64,000 nt of DNA from contig JAHWDD010000002.1 in assembly GCA_023897205.1 (NCBI GenBank), forward strand, positions 3,224,001-3,288,000, read 5' to 3'. This stretch comes from Exophiala sp. HKRS030. Taxonomy: Eukaryota > Ascomycota > Eurotiomycetes > Chaetothyriales > Herpotrichiellaceae. The notes under the pieces are model-generated. The model did not search any database and had not been told where the DNA came from. It was given only the letters and a program-made list of their open reading frames with translations. The position numbers and the translations under genes were made by a program. Positions 10,787 through 21,613 of the stretch are shown piece after piece; within the stretch, counting starts at the first letter, position 1, and each line of letters begins with the position of its first letter.

Positions 10787-12122
10787 CTACTCTAACAACG
10801 CTGCTTGATTGGTATAGAGCACGTCGACCACGTTGCTCAGCTTTTCAATTGTCTCCAAAGCCGCGTCGTAACCGGCATCTCTTTCCACCTCATCGTACAC
10901 GATCAAGCATCCCTCTCCTTGGTCCAAGACGCCAACGATGACCTTGTCGAGGATCATTTGAGACAATTTTCTTTCCACCTGCTGCACATCAAGGCCGACC
11001 ATCTTTGCAACGTGATCGATTTCGACCTTGCTGAAAGGCTCAATCACTTTGATGAGATTCTGTTCCAGCATAGCATCATACAACCGTCTGAGATGATTGC
11101 GGATGAACACGTCGCTACCGAGTTCATACCGGTAATTGGAGAGTGCTTGCTCATATTCTTCCAGTGATCTATTCGAGTGTGCTCGTGCGACTGCCTTCAT
11201 GGCTTCCAGATTGGTGCCAGCGTATTTCTGTGCCTGCTTTGAGGACAACAGATTGGTGACATCGTCTCCAAGGTTCAGCATGATTTTACACAACAGCATG
11301 TACTGTAATGCAGAAGTCGCCCGGGCAGTGTCGTCCTGGCTGTGGTATCCTTCCAGAGCTTCAATGAAGTATGAGAAGGCGGTGTTGAAGTCCTGATCTT
11401 CAGCATGCAGCATTCCACTCTGCATGTCTAATCCGGCCTGTAACAGTGGAGGTGTGTAGACAGAGGCGGCAGATGTCCTCGCAGAGGTCAATGCAGCTCG
11501 GGCTTTGGCCTGGTTCGTAAGGGCATGGTATACCCTTGATTCCAGCAATTGTACCTCTACAAGGACGAGTTTGTCATCCAACCTCTTCAACTCTCGCAGT
11601 AGACTATTGATCAGAGTGAGAGCATCATAGTAGGATTGTTTTTGCATGTAGAGGCTGACCAGTCGCGTTTCGAGGTTTTGACGCAGGAAGGATCTCTTTT
11701 CCGAGTTGGCCCAATCGATACATGACTTGGTGGTCGCGATCTGTAATTCCAAGGTGTTGGGAATCTCGGCGATGAAGTCAAGTAATTGGCGAACTAGGCA
11801 TTACAATTAGCGACATTGAAAGGACGTCTGTGATATACATACCTAGTTTTGCTGTCTTTGCTTTGGCGAACGAAGATAACGTCGACCGGCTTGTCTTCAC
11901 CAGCTGAGCCAGATCTTCAGATCGCTTATTGTCTCGATAGAGTTCTCCCAGTCCGACGAGAGCATTCTCATAATTTTGAAGAGCAGCTTGATTGGAGCCG
12001 GGTGACTTTGCCAGAACTTCCTTGTAGATGCTCTCTGCTTTTGCGGGCTCTGTCTTGGCCAATTTATTGGCGTCAGTGATCTTCGTGTTGTCGGCAGGTG
12101 GAAGAGCCATGATGGCAGTCAT
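10787..12122 (-). CDS. rpn6: 26S proteasome lid subunit Rpn6 (PSMD11)
   Basis: Two exons (12122-11843 and 11793-10787) flank a 49-nt intron, GTATGT..CCTAG, with a GCTAAT branch site. The product is about 428 residues; a second ATG four codons in (MALPPADN) could also be used. The N-terminal two thirds are TPR-like helical repeats (ALQNYENALVGLGELYRDNK; DALTLINSLLRELKRLDDKL), followed by a PCI winged-helix domain near residues 310-400 (HVAKMVGLDVQQVERKLSQM, LDKVIVGVLDQGEGCL). The length fits Rpn6, about 420-434 residues. Rpn6 braces the lid against Rpt6 and the alpha ring. The gene shares a 271-bp divergent upstream region with sof1. Confidence 0.96.
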
Positions 12123-12393
12123 AGATGTGGTCGAGGAGGAGGGGGTTAAGGAAGGCGGCTGAGAGATGGATAAACGGTGTTGAGGCTGTAGAGTGACTGA
12201 TCGCAGTACGCGGTCTAGCGAGTGACAAGCATCAAAATGCTAAGGACGCAGGCACCGCGGATGACGCCAGACCCTAAATGCATAAATGCCCTTATTTCTC
12301 CACAAAAAAGTTCGGCTGCGTTTCTACAATTTCTCCTCATCGAATGCGTTGTGAAGAAGCCTCTTCGATTCGCTCAGTGATGATTCTCACGAG
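12123..12393. promoter_or_regulatory. Compact divergent promoter region, rpn6/sof1
   Basis: Only 271 bp separate the start codons of two divergent housekeeping genes, so both promoters must lie here. I looked for the yeast proteasome element GGTGGCAAA on both strands and did not find it. The call rests on gene position alone. Confidence 0.55.
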
Positions 12394-13775
12394 ATGGTAT
12401 GTACGCTGTATCCCGATAGTAATTATCTCAAGCTGAGCATGCACAGAAGATAAAGTCGCTAACTAGGGCGCCGCCGCCCCCAGGCGATGGTGCGGTGCGC
12501 CAATCTCGAAATCTTGATCCATCCCACCATCCCTTCGAGCGGGCAAGAGAATACACGAGAGCCCTAAACGCCGTCAAGATGGAACGGATGTTTGCTGCTC
12601 CATTTATTGGCCAGCTGGGTGTAGGCCATGTCGACGGAGTGTACTCGATGGCGAAAGATCCAGGATCCCTCGAGCGTTTCGCCAGCGGCAGCGGTGATGG
12701 CGTAGTCAAAGTTTGGGACTTGACCAGTCGCGAAGAGGTATGGCAGGCCAGAGCACATGAGAACGTCGTCAGAGGCATGTGTTGGACTCCAGATCGAAAA
12801 CTATTGTCTTGTGCTACCGACAAAACCGTCAAAGTCTGGGATCCTTACAACAGCGAGAAGGACAACACGCCTCTGACCACATACCATGGTCAAGGGGCTT
12901 TTACAGATATAACACACCACCGCGACCATTCTTCTTTTGCCGCTTCATCCAGTGCCATCTCCATCTACGATCTTTCACGCCCTGCCTCCGGCCCCAGCCA
13001 GGTGTTGCGGTGGCCAACTTCTACCGACACTATTACGGCTGTCTCGTTCAACCAGACTGAAACGTCGATACTTGCTTCTGCTGCCCTTGATAGAGCTCTT
13101 GTGCTCTACGATCTCCGGACATCCTCATCCATTTCAAAAGTTGTCCTCAGGCTGGCATCGAATGCCATTTCTTGGAATCCGATGGAGGCGTTCAATTTTG
13201 CTGCTGCAAATGAAGATCACAATATATACATTTTCGATATGCGGAAGATGGACAGAGCTTTGAACGTACTGAAGGATCACGTGGCTGCTGTTATGGATGT
13301 CGAATTTAGTCCAACTGGTGAAGAGTTGGTCAGCGCTTCATATGATCGGTCGATTCGACTATGGAACAGAGATCGAGGGCATTCAAGAGATATCTATCAC
13401 ACCAAGCGAATGCAACGAGTCTTCTCTGCAAGGTTCACTGCTGACAACAATTATGTCTTGTCGGGGTCAGACGATGGCAATATCAGATTATGGCGAACAA
13501 ATGCCTCAAGTCGATCTGGGATCAAGTCAGCTAGGCAACGACAAAAGCTGGAGTACGACCAAGCCTTGATCAAGCGTTACTCGCACATGCCCGAAATTCG
13601 ACGTATCAAGAGACATCGGCACTTACCTAAGACGGTCAAGAAGGCTTCTGAGATCAAAGGAGAAGAGATCAAGTCGATCAAGAGAACAGAGGAGAACGTT
13701 CGTAAGCATAGCAAGAAAGGAAGCATGCCTCGACAAAGTGAAAGGGAAAAGATGATCCTCGGTACTGAGAAGTGA
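12394..13775 (+). CDS. sof1: U3 snoRNP WD40 protein Sof1 (DCAF13)
   Basis: Exon 1 is just the start codon (12394-12396). A 50-nt intron, GTATGT..CACAG (12397-12446), follows. Exon 2 (12447-13775) opens with AAG ATA AAG, giving the conserved Sof1 N-terminus MKIKSLTRAP. The product is about 443 residues. Residues about 40-65 hold HHPFERAREYTRALNAVKME, then seven WD40 repeats follow (e.g. FASGSGDGVVKVWDLTSREE, LVSASYDRSIRLWNRD, LSGSDDGNIRLWR). The C-terminal basic Sof1 domain is near 350-443 (LIKRYSHMPEIRRIKRHRHL). Sof1 is an essential nucleolar component of the small-subunit processome for 18S rRNA maturation. A start within exon 2 would lose the conserved N-terminus. Confidence 0.95.
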
Positions 13776-14321
13776 AGCGATCTCTATAGCATCTCGACAT
13801 GTGCCCTCTCACCGGTCGAATCTTTGCATAGCAGTGACCACGGCTCGTTATTCACCACGAGAGAGCGCGGCACCTAGCATGGCAACAGGAGCGCCTTCGA
13901 AGCATTTTCGATGGGCAACTATGATTACCCTTTGGGAACGATGTCCCGACAACATTATCAACTCCGCGGTCGTTTTGTTCACCTGAAAGACGTCGTGTTG
14001 TTTTCGTTGTGAGATACTTGTCATGACTCCAAGATGGCGTTTCAAACGTCTTTAGCCACTGGATTGCATCTTGGACCACGGAACATAGCCTCACTGGATG
14101 GAATCATGGGGTTTACGAGGCAAGAGAAGGCTGAGGTTCTCTGTATGGATCGGATGAATTACAACAAGTCGTCTAAAGGACTGACTATCAACCACTCACA
14201 ATCTGATACGTGTGCATACTCGTGAACGTGCTCGAAGCGACCTACGAGGGCTTCAGAGTACAATTATTGGACGGACAGCGAGTTTCTACGATAAATTCTA
14301 TACGATCCAATCTTTTGCTTG
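13776..14321. other. Convergent 3' region, no gene
   Basis: The stop codons of sof1 (plus) and the oxidase (minus) face each other across this stretch, so it holds two 3' UTRs. Nothing else is recognised. Confidence 0.5.
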
Positions 14322-15871
14322 TCATATCTTGGAAGCGTGGCTTCCGTTGTCGACATTGGTCCACCCCTTGACTTTTTGCAAGTCCATCACTTTTCCATCG
14401 GCCCCAAATCGATCCTGCGTATCGCGCCAGTCTCTGCCGACGGCAGTCTCCGGCCTCCATCTGAAAGCTTTCTTCAGTCGGGACTCCATACGACCTTCTA
14501 GAGAGTTGACAACCTGGATGCCTACGGCTGGCATTGTCATGAATCCCATGCCACTTCCCCCGACGGCCACCACAAGCCTCGAGTATTTCGGGTGCTGATC
14601 GATGAGGAAGACTCGATCTGGAGTATCCGAATCCCAGCACACTCTCGCGAAGGTGAAGGGACGATCTGCAATTTGGGGCACTGTCTCACGCAGGAATTGG
14701 CGTGCACGAGCTTCAGCGTCAATGGGGATCTGTTGCCGAGAAAGAGGGACAGAACGCTCAGCATCGATGGACTGGTCATGGATGAAGTTGCAGTATCCAG
14801 GGTGTTCGTCAACGAATTTGAGTTCGCCCGTCCCTGTCGTCGGTTCCTGAGAACGATGAACATTAGTATCTACAGCTAATTGTGTGTGTACTCCTCCACC
14901 GTGAGACAGAAAAAAAATAGTTACGTCGAAAGATAAACTTTGTCACACCTTAAACACGAGTGGAAACTATGTTACGCTCGCACAAGAGGGTAGCGGAAGG
15001 AAGAATAGGACGGGGCAGATAAAGGGGAGGGCTCTTTGAAAATGAGAATGACATTACATACCATGAAGAATCCACGCTCGACGTTGAACAGAACAGGTAG
15101 ATCTTTCCACGTCTGGCGCTCCTCGTCCGTCATCTGGATATGAGCCAGAGTCCACGCCGTCGGTCTGAGTTGTTTTTCAAAGTCGAATAACCTGTCGCTG
15201 TACGCACCGGCACAGAGAACAGTCCTGTCCGCTCTGTGCTCGACCCCGTCACTCGTGAATGCGCCCAGTACATCTGAACCAGAGTAGATCAGTCGTTCGA
15301 CCTTTCCTTGGGGTCCGCCCGTGACGAAGCGGACGCCCAGCCTGCGGGCCTCGTTGTGCGCGGCCTCGAGCGCTCCGCGGGCAAACACCCACCCGGCGCC
15401 CTCGGGCCGAACGAAGCCCTTCCAGTTGGGAAAGTCGCCCGTCAGGATGCCCGGGGCCATGGTGGCGCGGAAGGCTTCGGGCGTGTCGAGGCGGCGGATG
15501 GGCGACGACGACGTCCGGCACGACGCGATGTACGACTCGACGTGCCTGCCGGCCTCGGGGGACGAGGCGGCCATGACGAAGCCCGTGGCGTGGTAGAAGG
15601 GGGAGTACACCGGGTCGGACCTCCAGGCTTCGGTGGCGAGTTGGAAGAGCCGGTTCCAAACATAACTTTCCTCGTCGTCATCATCCGAGGGCACACCCTC
15701 CTCCATGATCTTGTTGACGTCGTTGCCGGCAGAGATGGGTGAAGGGATGGCGTGGGCGTCGAGAACCGTCACTTTTTTGTAGCCTTGTCGAGCGAGCTGG
15801 AGGGCCGTTGCACATCCCCACGTGCCGCCGCCTATGATTAGGATCGACGAGTCGTGTGTCAACTGGGACAT
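14322..15871 (-). CDS. Fructosyl amino acid oxidase (amadoriase), FAD-dependent
   Basis: Two exons (15871-15062 and 14846-14322) encode about 444 residues, close to the usual 437-445. The 215-nt intron starts GTATGT right after an ATG codon and ends TTCTCAG after a TACTAAT branch site. The FAD-binding GGGTWG lies at residues 14-19. The substrate-side motif ERGFFM is joined across the intron to EPTTGTGELKFVDEHPGYC. Cys340, in RVCWDSDTPD, aligns with the cysteine that covalently holds FAD in amadoriases and sarcosine oxidases. The protein ends SKI, a plausible variant peroxisomal targeting signal. The enzyme oxidises fructosyl amino acids, giving free amino acid, glucosone and hydrogen peroxide. 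It is divergent from an MFS transporter 787 bp away. Saccharopine or sarcosine oxidase is less likely given the EPTTGTGELK and DEHPGY context. Confidence 0.9.
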
Positions 15872-16658
15872 GGTGGTCGTGGAAACGTCTAGGAGTCAGG
15901 AGGTGAGAGTGAATCAGGTGTGAGAGTGCCGAGTGGCAATTTGATTGGATGGTAGCTGGTAGCTGGTTGCGTAGGTTGATCGAGGATATTCAGTAAGAAA
16001 GGTCTTTTCAATATCAGATCTCGTCGATGACTTAGACCGGCGGGTTCTGCTTCCCCCAAGGCAAGATATGTCAGTGCTATTAGGTACACGAATCGTCGGC
16101 AGCTCAGACTCGTGGTAGATATGGACGGCCAAATGTAAACAGCCTAATCAAAGTTAGAAGAGATCCTTCACTTGTACACATCTCCCGCGAGGTACTTATG
16201 CTGTGGATCATATCCTGCCCTGTCTTCCTTGAAAGGGGAGGTGCTCCCGTTTTGTGTGCGCATCACATTCCCATTCGTACGCTTCGACCTTCTGTGCCTC
16301 TTTTGGTGGAGTCAAGCAGTCGATTCGGCTCGCAGCTCAGGGTGCTAGTTAAAGCTTAGTTCTCTCCCCAACATTTTCTCCACGTAACTTATACATGGGT
16401 CCGTCTAGCATCTGTCCCCTCGATTACCATGGACGGCCTACAGCAGTGTCTCTGGCACTGTTCTTGTGGGGCATCTGATTGCCATTACGGAGGAGGCAGA
16501 GATAACAAGGAGGCAGGCATTGGGTGTGGAGAAGTACACCCTAAATGGCCTTCATGAATATAGGTATATATTTCTCGATATCCCAGGGAGAAATAGTTGA
16601 GTAGACCAGATCTGTGAACCAGGTCATAGGATACAAGCATCGCCAGTCATCTTCCAGC
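15872..16658. promoter_or_regulatory. Shared divergent upstream region, oxidase/MFS
   Basis: This 787-bp stretch lies between the divergent start codons of the amadoriase and the MFS carrier. A TATATATTT-like box near 16565 is about 90 bp before the MFS start codon. No coding region is supported. Confidence 0.45.
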
Positions 16659-18940
16659 ATGGCTCCAAACAGTGTCACTTTGGCGGCGACCGACATACCG
16701 GGGACGGTGTACTTGATCGACCGTAAGTAATTCTTCCCTGCCCCTCATCATCGTCGTGATCCAGTGCTGATACACTATGAAGTCGACCACCATGAGACCG
16801 TGGCCGCCCACGCTGGTCGAAACCATGATATCGTGCTTGTGCCCCAGCCTATGAGGACCGCCCGGGACCCTCTCGTTCGTATGCCCTTTCCGAAACATTC
16901 TCTCAAGCCGGACTGACATGAGATTCGCAGAACTGGGCACGCTCAAAGAAACTCTGGTCATTGCTCCTGGCAGCGTTTTATGCCTGTGTCATGTCCTTTG
17001 GCGAGAACAACTTGGGTGCGGCCTGGACGCAAATATCTGTCGAAACAGATGTTACCTTGAATAATATGAACGGCGGTTCGGCGCTGAACTATCTTCTCCT
17101 CGGCTTCGTCAACATTCTCTGGATACCTACCGCGATGAAAATCGGGCGCAAGTTCGTCTACATCTCCAGCATGTTGATCAACATGGCAGCTGCCTTGTGG
17201 AACGCGTACATCTATGGTACAGCGCAGTGGTATCTCAACAATGCATTTGGAGGAGTTGGAACAAGCGCATACGAGGCACTCATCCAGCTTACCGTAGGAA
17301 CCCACCCATGTCCACAAAGTCTGCAAAGGACTAGCTGACGCCATTGATAGGTTTTTGACATCTTTTTTGCTCATCAGCGTGGCACTGCACTCGCCTTCTA
17401 TGTGAGTTAAACACTTTCACAGTCGGAAGCAGCTCAATAGAAGCGAACTTGTGCATAAATACCTTTCAACTAACAATATCTCTAGATCTGGGGTCAGCAG
17501 CTGGGATCAATCCTCGGATTAATCCTTGGTGGTTATATTGCAGAGGGTCCTGGGTATGTATGCATAGCTAAAGGTGCATACCAAGCGCCTTGCGAAGATT
17601 ATAGACAGAGTTGTTAACAAACGTGCCCATGATGCTAACAAAAATCCTTTTATTAGATGGAGATGGGGTTGTAAGATCGTTGCGCTACTCAGCGTGAGTA
17701 AGGTGGCCGTTTCCATCATGTCTTGTGTCTGATGATATATTTTGAAGGCGCTCGTGATACTCCTCTTCATTTTCACATTCGATGATTCACTCTTCCCACG
17801 ACATGTCTTTCGCACTTTGAACCAGTCTACACAAACTGCGTTAGTGGTGACTGAAACAACCGACACACTCGGCAAAAAGGATGGGAGCGAACTTCAAGGA
17901 GAGAGTAAATCCGATCTACCTGTTACAAGACAACTCACTTTGACCGAAGGCGACATGAACAGATCTCGTACATACTGGGAGATTTTGAGTCCCATTCAGC
18001 GATTCCCGGAGGACAAAACCACATGGTGGCAATATTTTCGCCGTCCCTTCGTCTTGTTCTTCTTCCCAAACATAGTGCTGGTGAGCAGTCTCTTTGATCA
18101 TCGTGGAGCAATACTGACGGTGTCGAAGGCTGGGATAATCTTTGCTTTCGGGTGTACAGCTGGTAAACTGAACCTCCTCTTTCAGCAACAATGCCAAGAG
18201 TTGAAAGCTGACTTTTATGCAGGAATCGTGTCGTTCAACACTATTTCCGAGATCTTGACAGAGGATCCATATGATTGGGGAACTGGCCCTACTGGTCTTG
18301 TTTTTCTGGCAGCCCTTGTCGGCTCCTTCATTGGGTAGGGATCATTTCGCTGTTGGACACACAGCATGCTGACATGGACGCTCAGAATGGGTACTGGCTA
18401 CCTGGGAGACTTGATAGTTTTACGGCTTGCACGTCGTAACAAGGGATACAAGGAGCCCGAGATGCGCTTATGGACTCTGTCTCTTAGTTTCATATATGGA
18501 GGTGTTGGGTACTTCTCTTATGGGTGGACTGCAGAGGCTGGAAGCTCTTGGGTTGGTATCGCGATCGGCCTGGGCGCCATGATAGCCCAGCAAGTCTCAG
18601 CTACCAGCATAGCCACCACATATGCTATGGAGTGTTTCGAGGGGGTAAGTAATATTGACGTCAAGCTTGTGATCTCAATACTAACCCTTCTGCTCCTCAG
18701 ATTTCTGGAGAGCTCGTCGTCGTACTTGCGATATGCTCCTCGTGCATCAACTTCGCCATGTCATTCAGCGTACAACCTTTGATTGACGCCACTGATTATG
18801 GCCGAGCGTTCACTTTCTTCGGTTGTCTCGTGCTTGGATCCATGGCACTGGCGGTTCCAATCGGGATATGGGGCAAATACTGGAGGAGTCGATGCGCCGA
18901 AAAATATCGGAAGTTTGTTGCAGAGGCAGTCACCATCTGA
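16659..18940 (+). CDS. MFS transporter, HOL1-like family
   Basis: I assembled eleven exons: 16659-16722, 16783-16874, 16931-17293, 17351-17401, 17486-17553, 17657-17693, 17748-18080, 18129-18162, 18223-18334, 18386-18644 and 18701-18940. All introns have GT..AG ends and keep frame, giving about 550 residues. After a hydrophilic N-terminus comes the DPLNWARSKKLW motif that precedes helix 1 in this group, then twelve predicted helices. The intracellular loop motif is WIPTAMKIGRKFVYI, and GPGWRWG and TTWWQYFRRP sit around the central loop. Members of this proton-coupled family export or import small organic cations, drugs or nutrients; the substrate cannot be read from the sequence. The divergent amadoriase suggests uptake of a glycated or amino compound, which is inference. 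The second intron's donor (GTTCGT) is atypical. Confidence 0.9.
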
Positions 18941-19631
18941 CAAGTACACCAAGACTGGTTCGCTCCCTCAATGTCAATAAATGGAGGCTAAGACGTGATC
19001 ACAGTCAATCCAGGTCTCCAGAAAATGCAGTACGATAGGGATTATTTGCTCCTAGGGGTGATAGCCCTCTACATCACAATGAAATAGCAAGTCAGGTCGA
19101 TTACCATTGTCATCTCGTCTCAAGTTGTGGTCATTACCTAATGGAAACTGTCGAATGGTAGAGAACACCGCCGTCAAGAGGATGCGTAGCGCATGTACAT
19201 ATAGTCGCCGTAGACCCAAATCATCCTACGAGTAAAGCTCATCTAGTGACAAAGATGCATATGATAAAGAGCGGCTTGCTTCAGGTAAGGTACGGATTTA
19301 TGAATAACCAGGGACATCATGAGTGGCAGCTTGAGTCGGGGAAAGTTAGCCGATACCTTTCTCAATCACGAACGCGCAGGCAACTTTTAAATGGTATTTC
19401 CTTGCGTGGTGGTCTATAGAGAACAAGGACTTCTTTGCACTGCTATATACTGGAAAGCGACATTACTATCTGTTAATTGAGACTACCAGCTTCGCTCGCA
19501 GCATCCGCTTCCCATGACGACCATGAACAGATCGTGACAAGTGGCTTTCTGAAAGACGTTCTTGGGCTCTTGATTGGAATCTGTCACGATCCTCGACTTC
19601 AGCCTGCGGTCTCTCCGGACATACACCGACT
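18941..19631. other. Intergenic region, promoter side of the TM9 gene
   Basis: Follows the MFS stop and precedes the TM9 start. No conserved coding sequence seen. Confidence 0.45.
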
Positions 19632-21613
19632 ATGAATTTCTTGCTCGCTTCAGCACTTCTGTGCAGCATCTCGATCAATAACGTGGCAGCATTCTATCTA
19701 CCTGGAGTTGCACCCTCTTCATATTCTCAGGGTGACCGAGTCCCCTTGACAGTCAACGCCCTCACTCCTTCGATATCACGCCACGATGAACAAATTCATG
19801 CGGTTGTTTCCTATGACTACTATCACCCGCATTTCGGTTTTGTCGTCCGGAAAAGGGGCCACAACGAGTCCGCGAGTCGCTTGGGAGCATCATATTTGGG
19901 GACCGTATTCAAACATCGCCTTTCGAATTGCACATGGCACAGAATGAAACATGCAAGATGATTTGTGACAGCGGGGATTTTGACGAGAAGTCGGTGCGCT
20001 TCGTGAGATCAAGGATCAATGAAGCCTACAATGTCAATTTGCTCGTGGATGGTTTACCTGCGGCCGAGTTGAGAGAGGACCCGTTGACACATGAACGATT
20101 TTCCAGTCCTGGCTTCCCGTTAGGCAAAGTGAGGGAAGATGGCGCAGTCATACTGAACAATCATTGGGACATCATTGTCGACTACCACACAGCCGGCCTC
20201 CGAGGCACAAGGTACAGGGTTGTTGGGGTTCTGGTCCAGCCGCAGTCGTATTCCGAGTCGAAAGTGACGGGAGCAGGAAAGGCCGACTGCGCTGTCAACT
20301 CCGGACCATTGATGTTGAAGGAGGGAGAAGGAACAAAGGTCACTTATACGTACAGCGTTTATTGGCGACCCTCAGACACTGCTTGGGCCACTCGCTGGGA
20401 CAAATACCTACACATCATCGACCCAAAGATTCACTGGTTCTCGCTCATCAACTCGACGATTTTTGTTATCTTCCTGGTTGGTATGGTCAGCAGCATACTT
20501 GTCAGAGCGTTGCGAAAGGATATCGCGCGATACAACCGGCTCGACAACATCAACCTTGATGATCTATCGGGCACGTCAGCTGTTGATGACGACATCCAAG
20601 AGGACTCAGGGTGGAAGCTTGTTCACGGTGATGTCTTCCGTAGTCCCCGATACAGTCTGATGTTAAGTGTTCTCCTTGGTAACGGGGCACAACTCTTTGT
20701 TATGACTGGGGTGACGGTCGCTTTTGCCATGCTAGGATTTCTGTCCCCATCCAACCGGGGCTGGCTCACTTCGATTGGCCTGCTCTTATACACGCTGTTC
20801 GGTTGCATCGGTGGCTATATCTCTGCACGCGTGTACAAGAGCTTTGGAGGGGAGAAGTGGAAGGTCAATATTGCGGCTACTCCAATATTTGTGCCGGGCA
20901 TCGTGTTTGGAACCTTTTTTCTCCTAAATCTTTTTGTTTGGGCAAAGGGTTCCAGTGGTGCAGTTCCTTTCACCACAATGCTAGCAATCATCGCCATCTG
21001 GTTTGTGATCAGCGTGCCACTGAGTGTGGCCGGATCCTGGTATGGTTTTAAGCAGCCGGCAATTGAAGCACCGACACGAATCAATCAAATACCCCGTCAA
21101 ATACCACCAGTCACTCGATCTCTTCGACCTCTACCGTCATTGCTCCTTACTGGGATACTACCATTCTGCGCTATCTTCGTGGAACTGTACTTCATCATGA
21201 CATCGTTGTGGACCAGCAAGATCTACTACATGTTTGGATTTCTCTTCATCTGCTACGCTTTGATGGTCCTGACGTCTGCTTGCACCACCATCCTACTTGT
21301 GTACTTCTTGCTGTGCGCGGAGGACTACCGCTGGCAGTGGCGGGCATTCTTTGGCGCTGGGATGACCGGCGGATATGTATTTGTGAATGCGCTGGGTTTC
21401 TGGGTGACTCGAGTCAGCTTTGGAGGGTTGACTGGAGCTGTACTCTATGTCGGATACTCCGCGCTCATTAGTTTCTTGGTTGCAGTGTTGTCTGGTAAGT
21501 CCCCTTGCAGGTGACGAGTGCGCTTCATTTACTGACTATCGATAGGTACCATTGGCTTCTTTGCATCCTACGCATTTGTCTACCGAATTTACGGCTCTAT
21601 CAAGGTCGATTAA
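19632..21613 (+). pseudogene. TM9 (EMP70/nonaspanin) family protein with an apparent 1-nt frameshift
   Basis: The gene has an intron at 21495-21545 (GTAAGT..GATAG) and ends in the family's C-terminal signature YRIYGSIKVD. The N-terminus is a signal peptide then FYLPGVAPSSYSQGD, typical of TM9 proteins. That first frame reads well to YDYYHPHFGF near 19840. The homologous sequence then continues as CRPEKGPQ..ESLGSIIFGDRI in another frame, with no gap and no possible intron. A T run at 19838-19841 has four T where five would restore frame. With one added base the protein would be about 643 residues with a lumenal domain and nine helices, the normal size. TM9 proteins act in Golgi/endosomal sorting of membrane proteins. 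I label it pseudogene only for the break: sequencing error, true disruption or recoding are all open. Confidence 0.85.

Noticed and set aside
12495..13775. Sof1 starting at 12495
   Set aside because: That codon is GTG, and the conserved MKIK start is recovered by the upstream ATG and intron.
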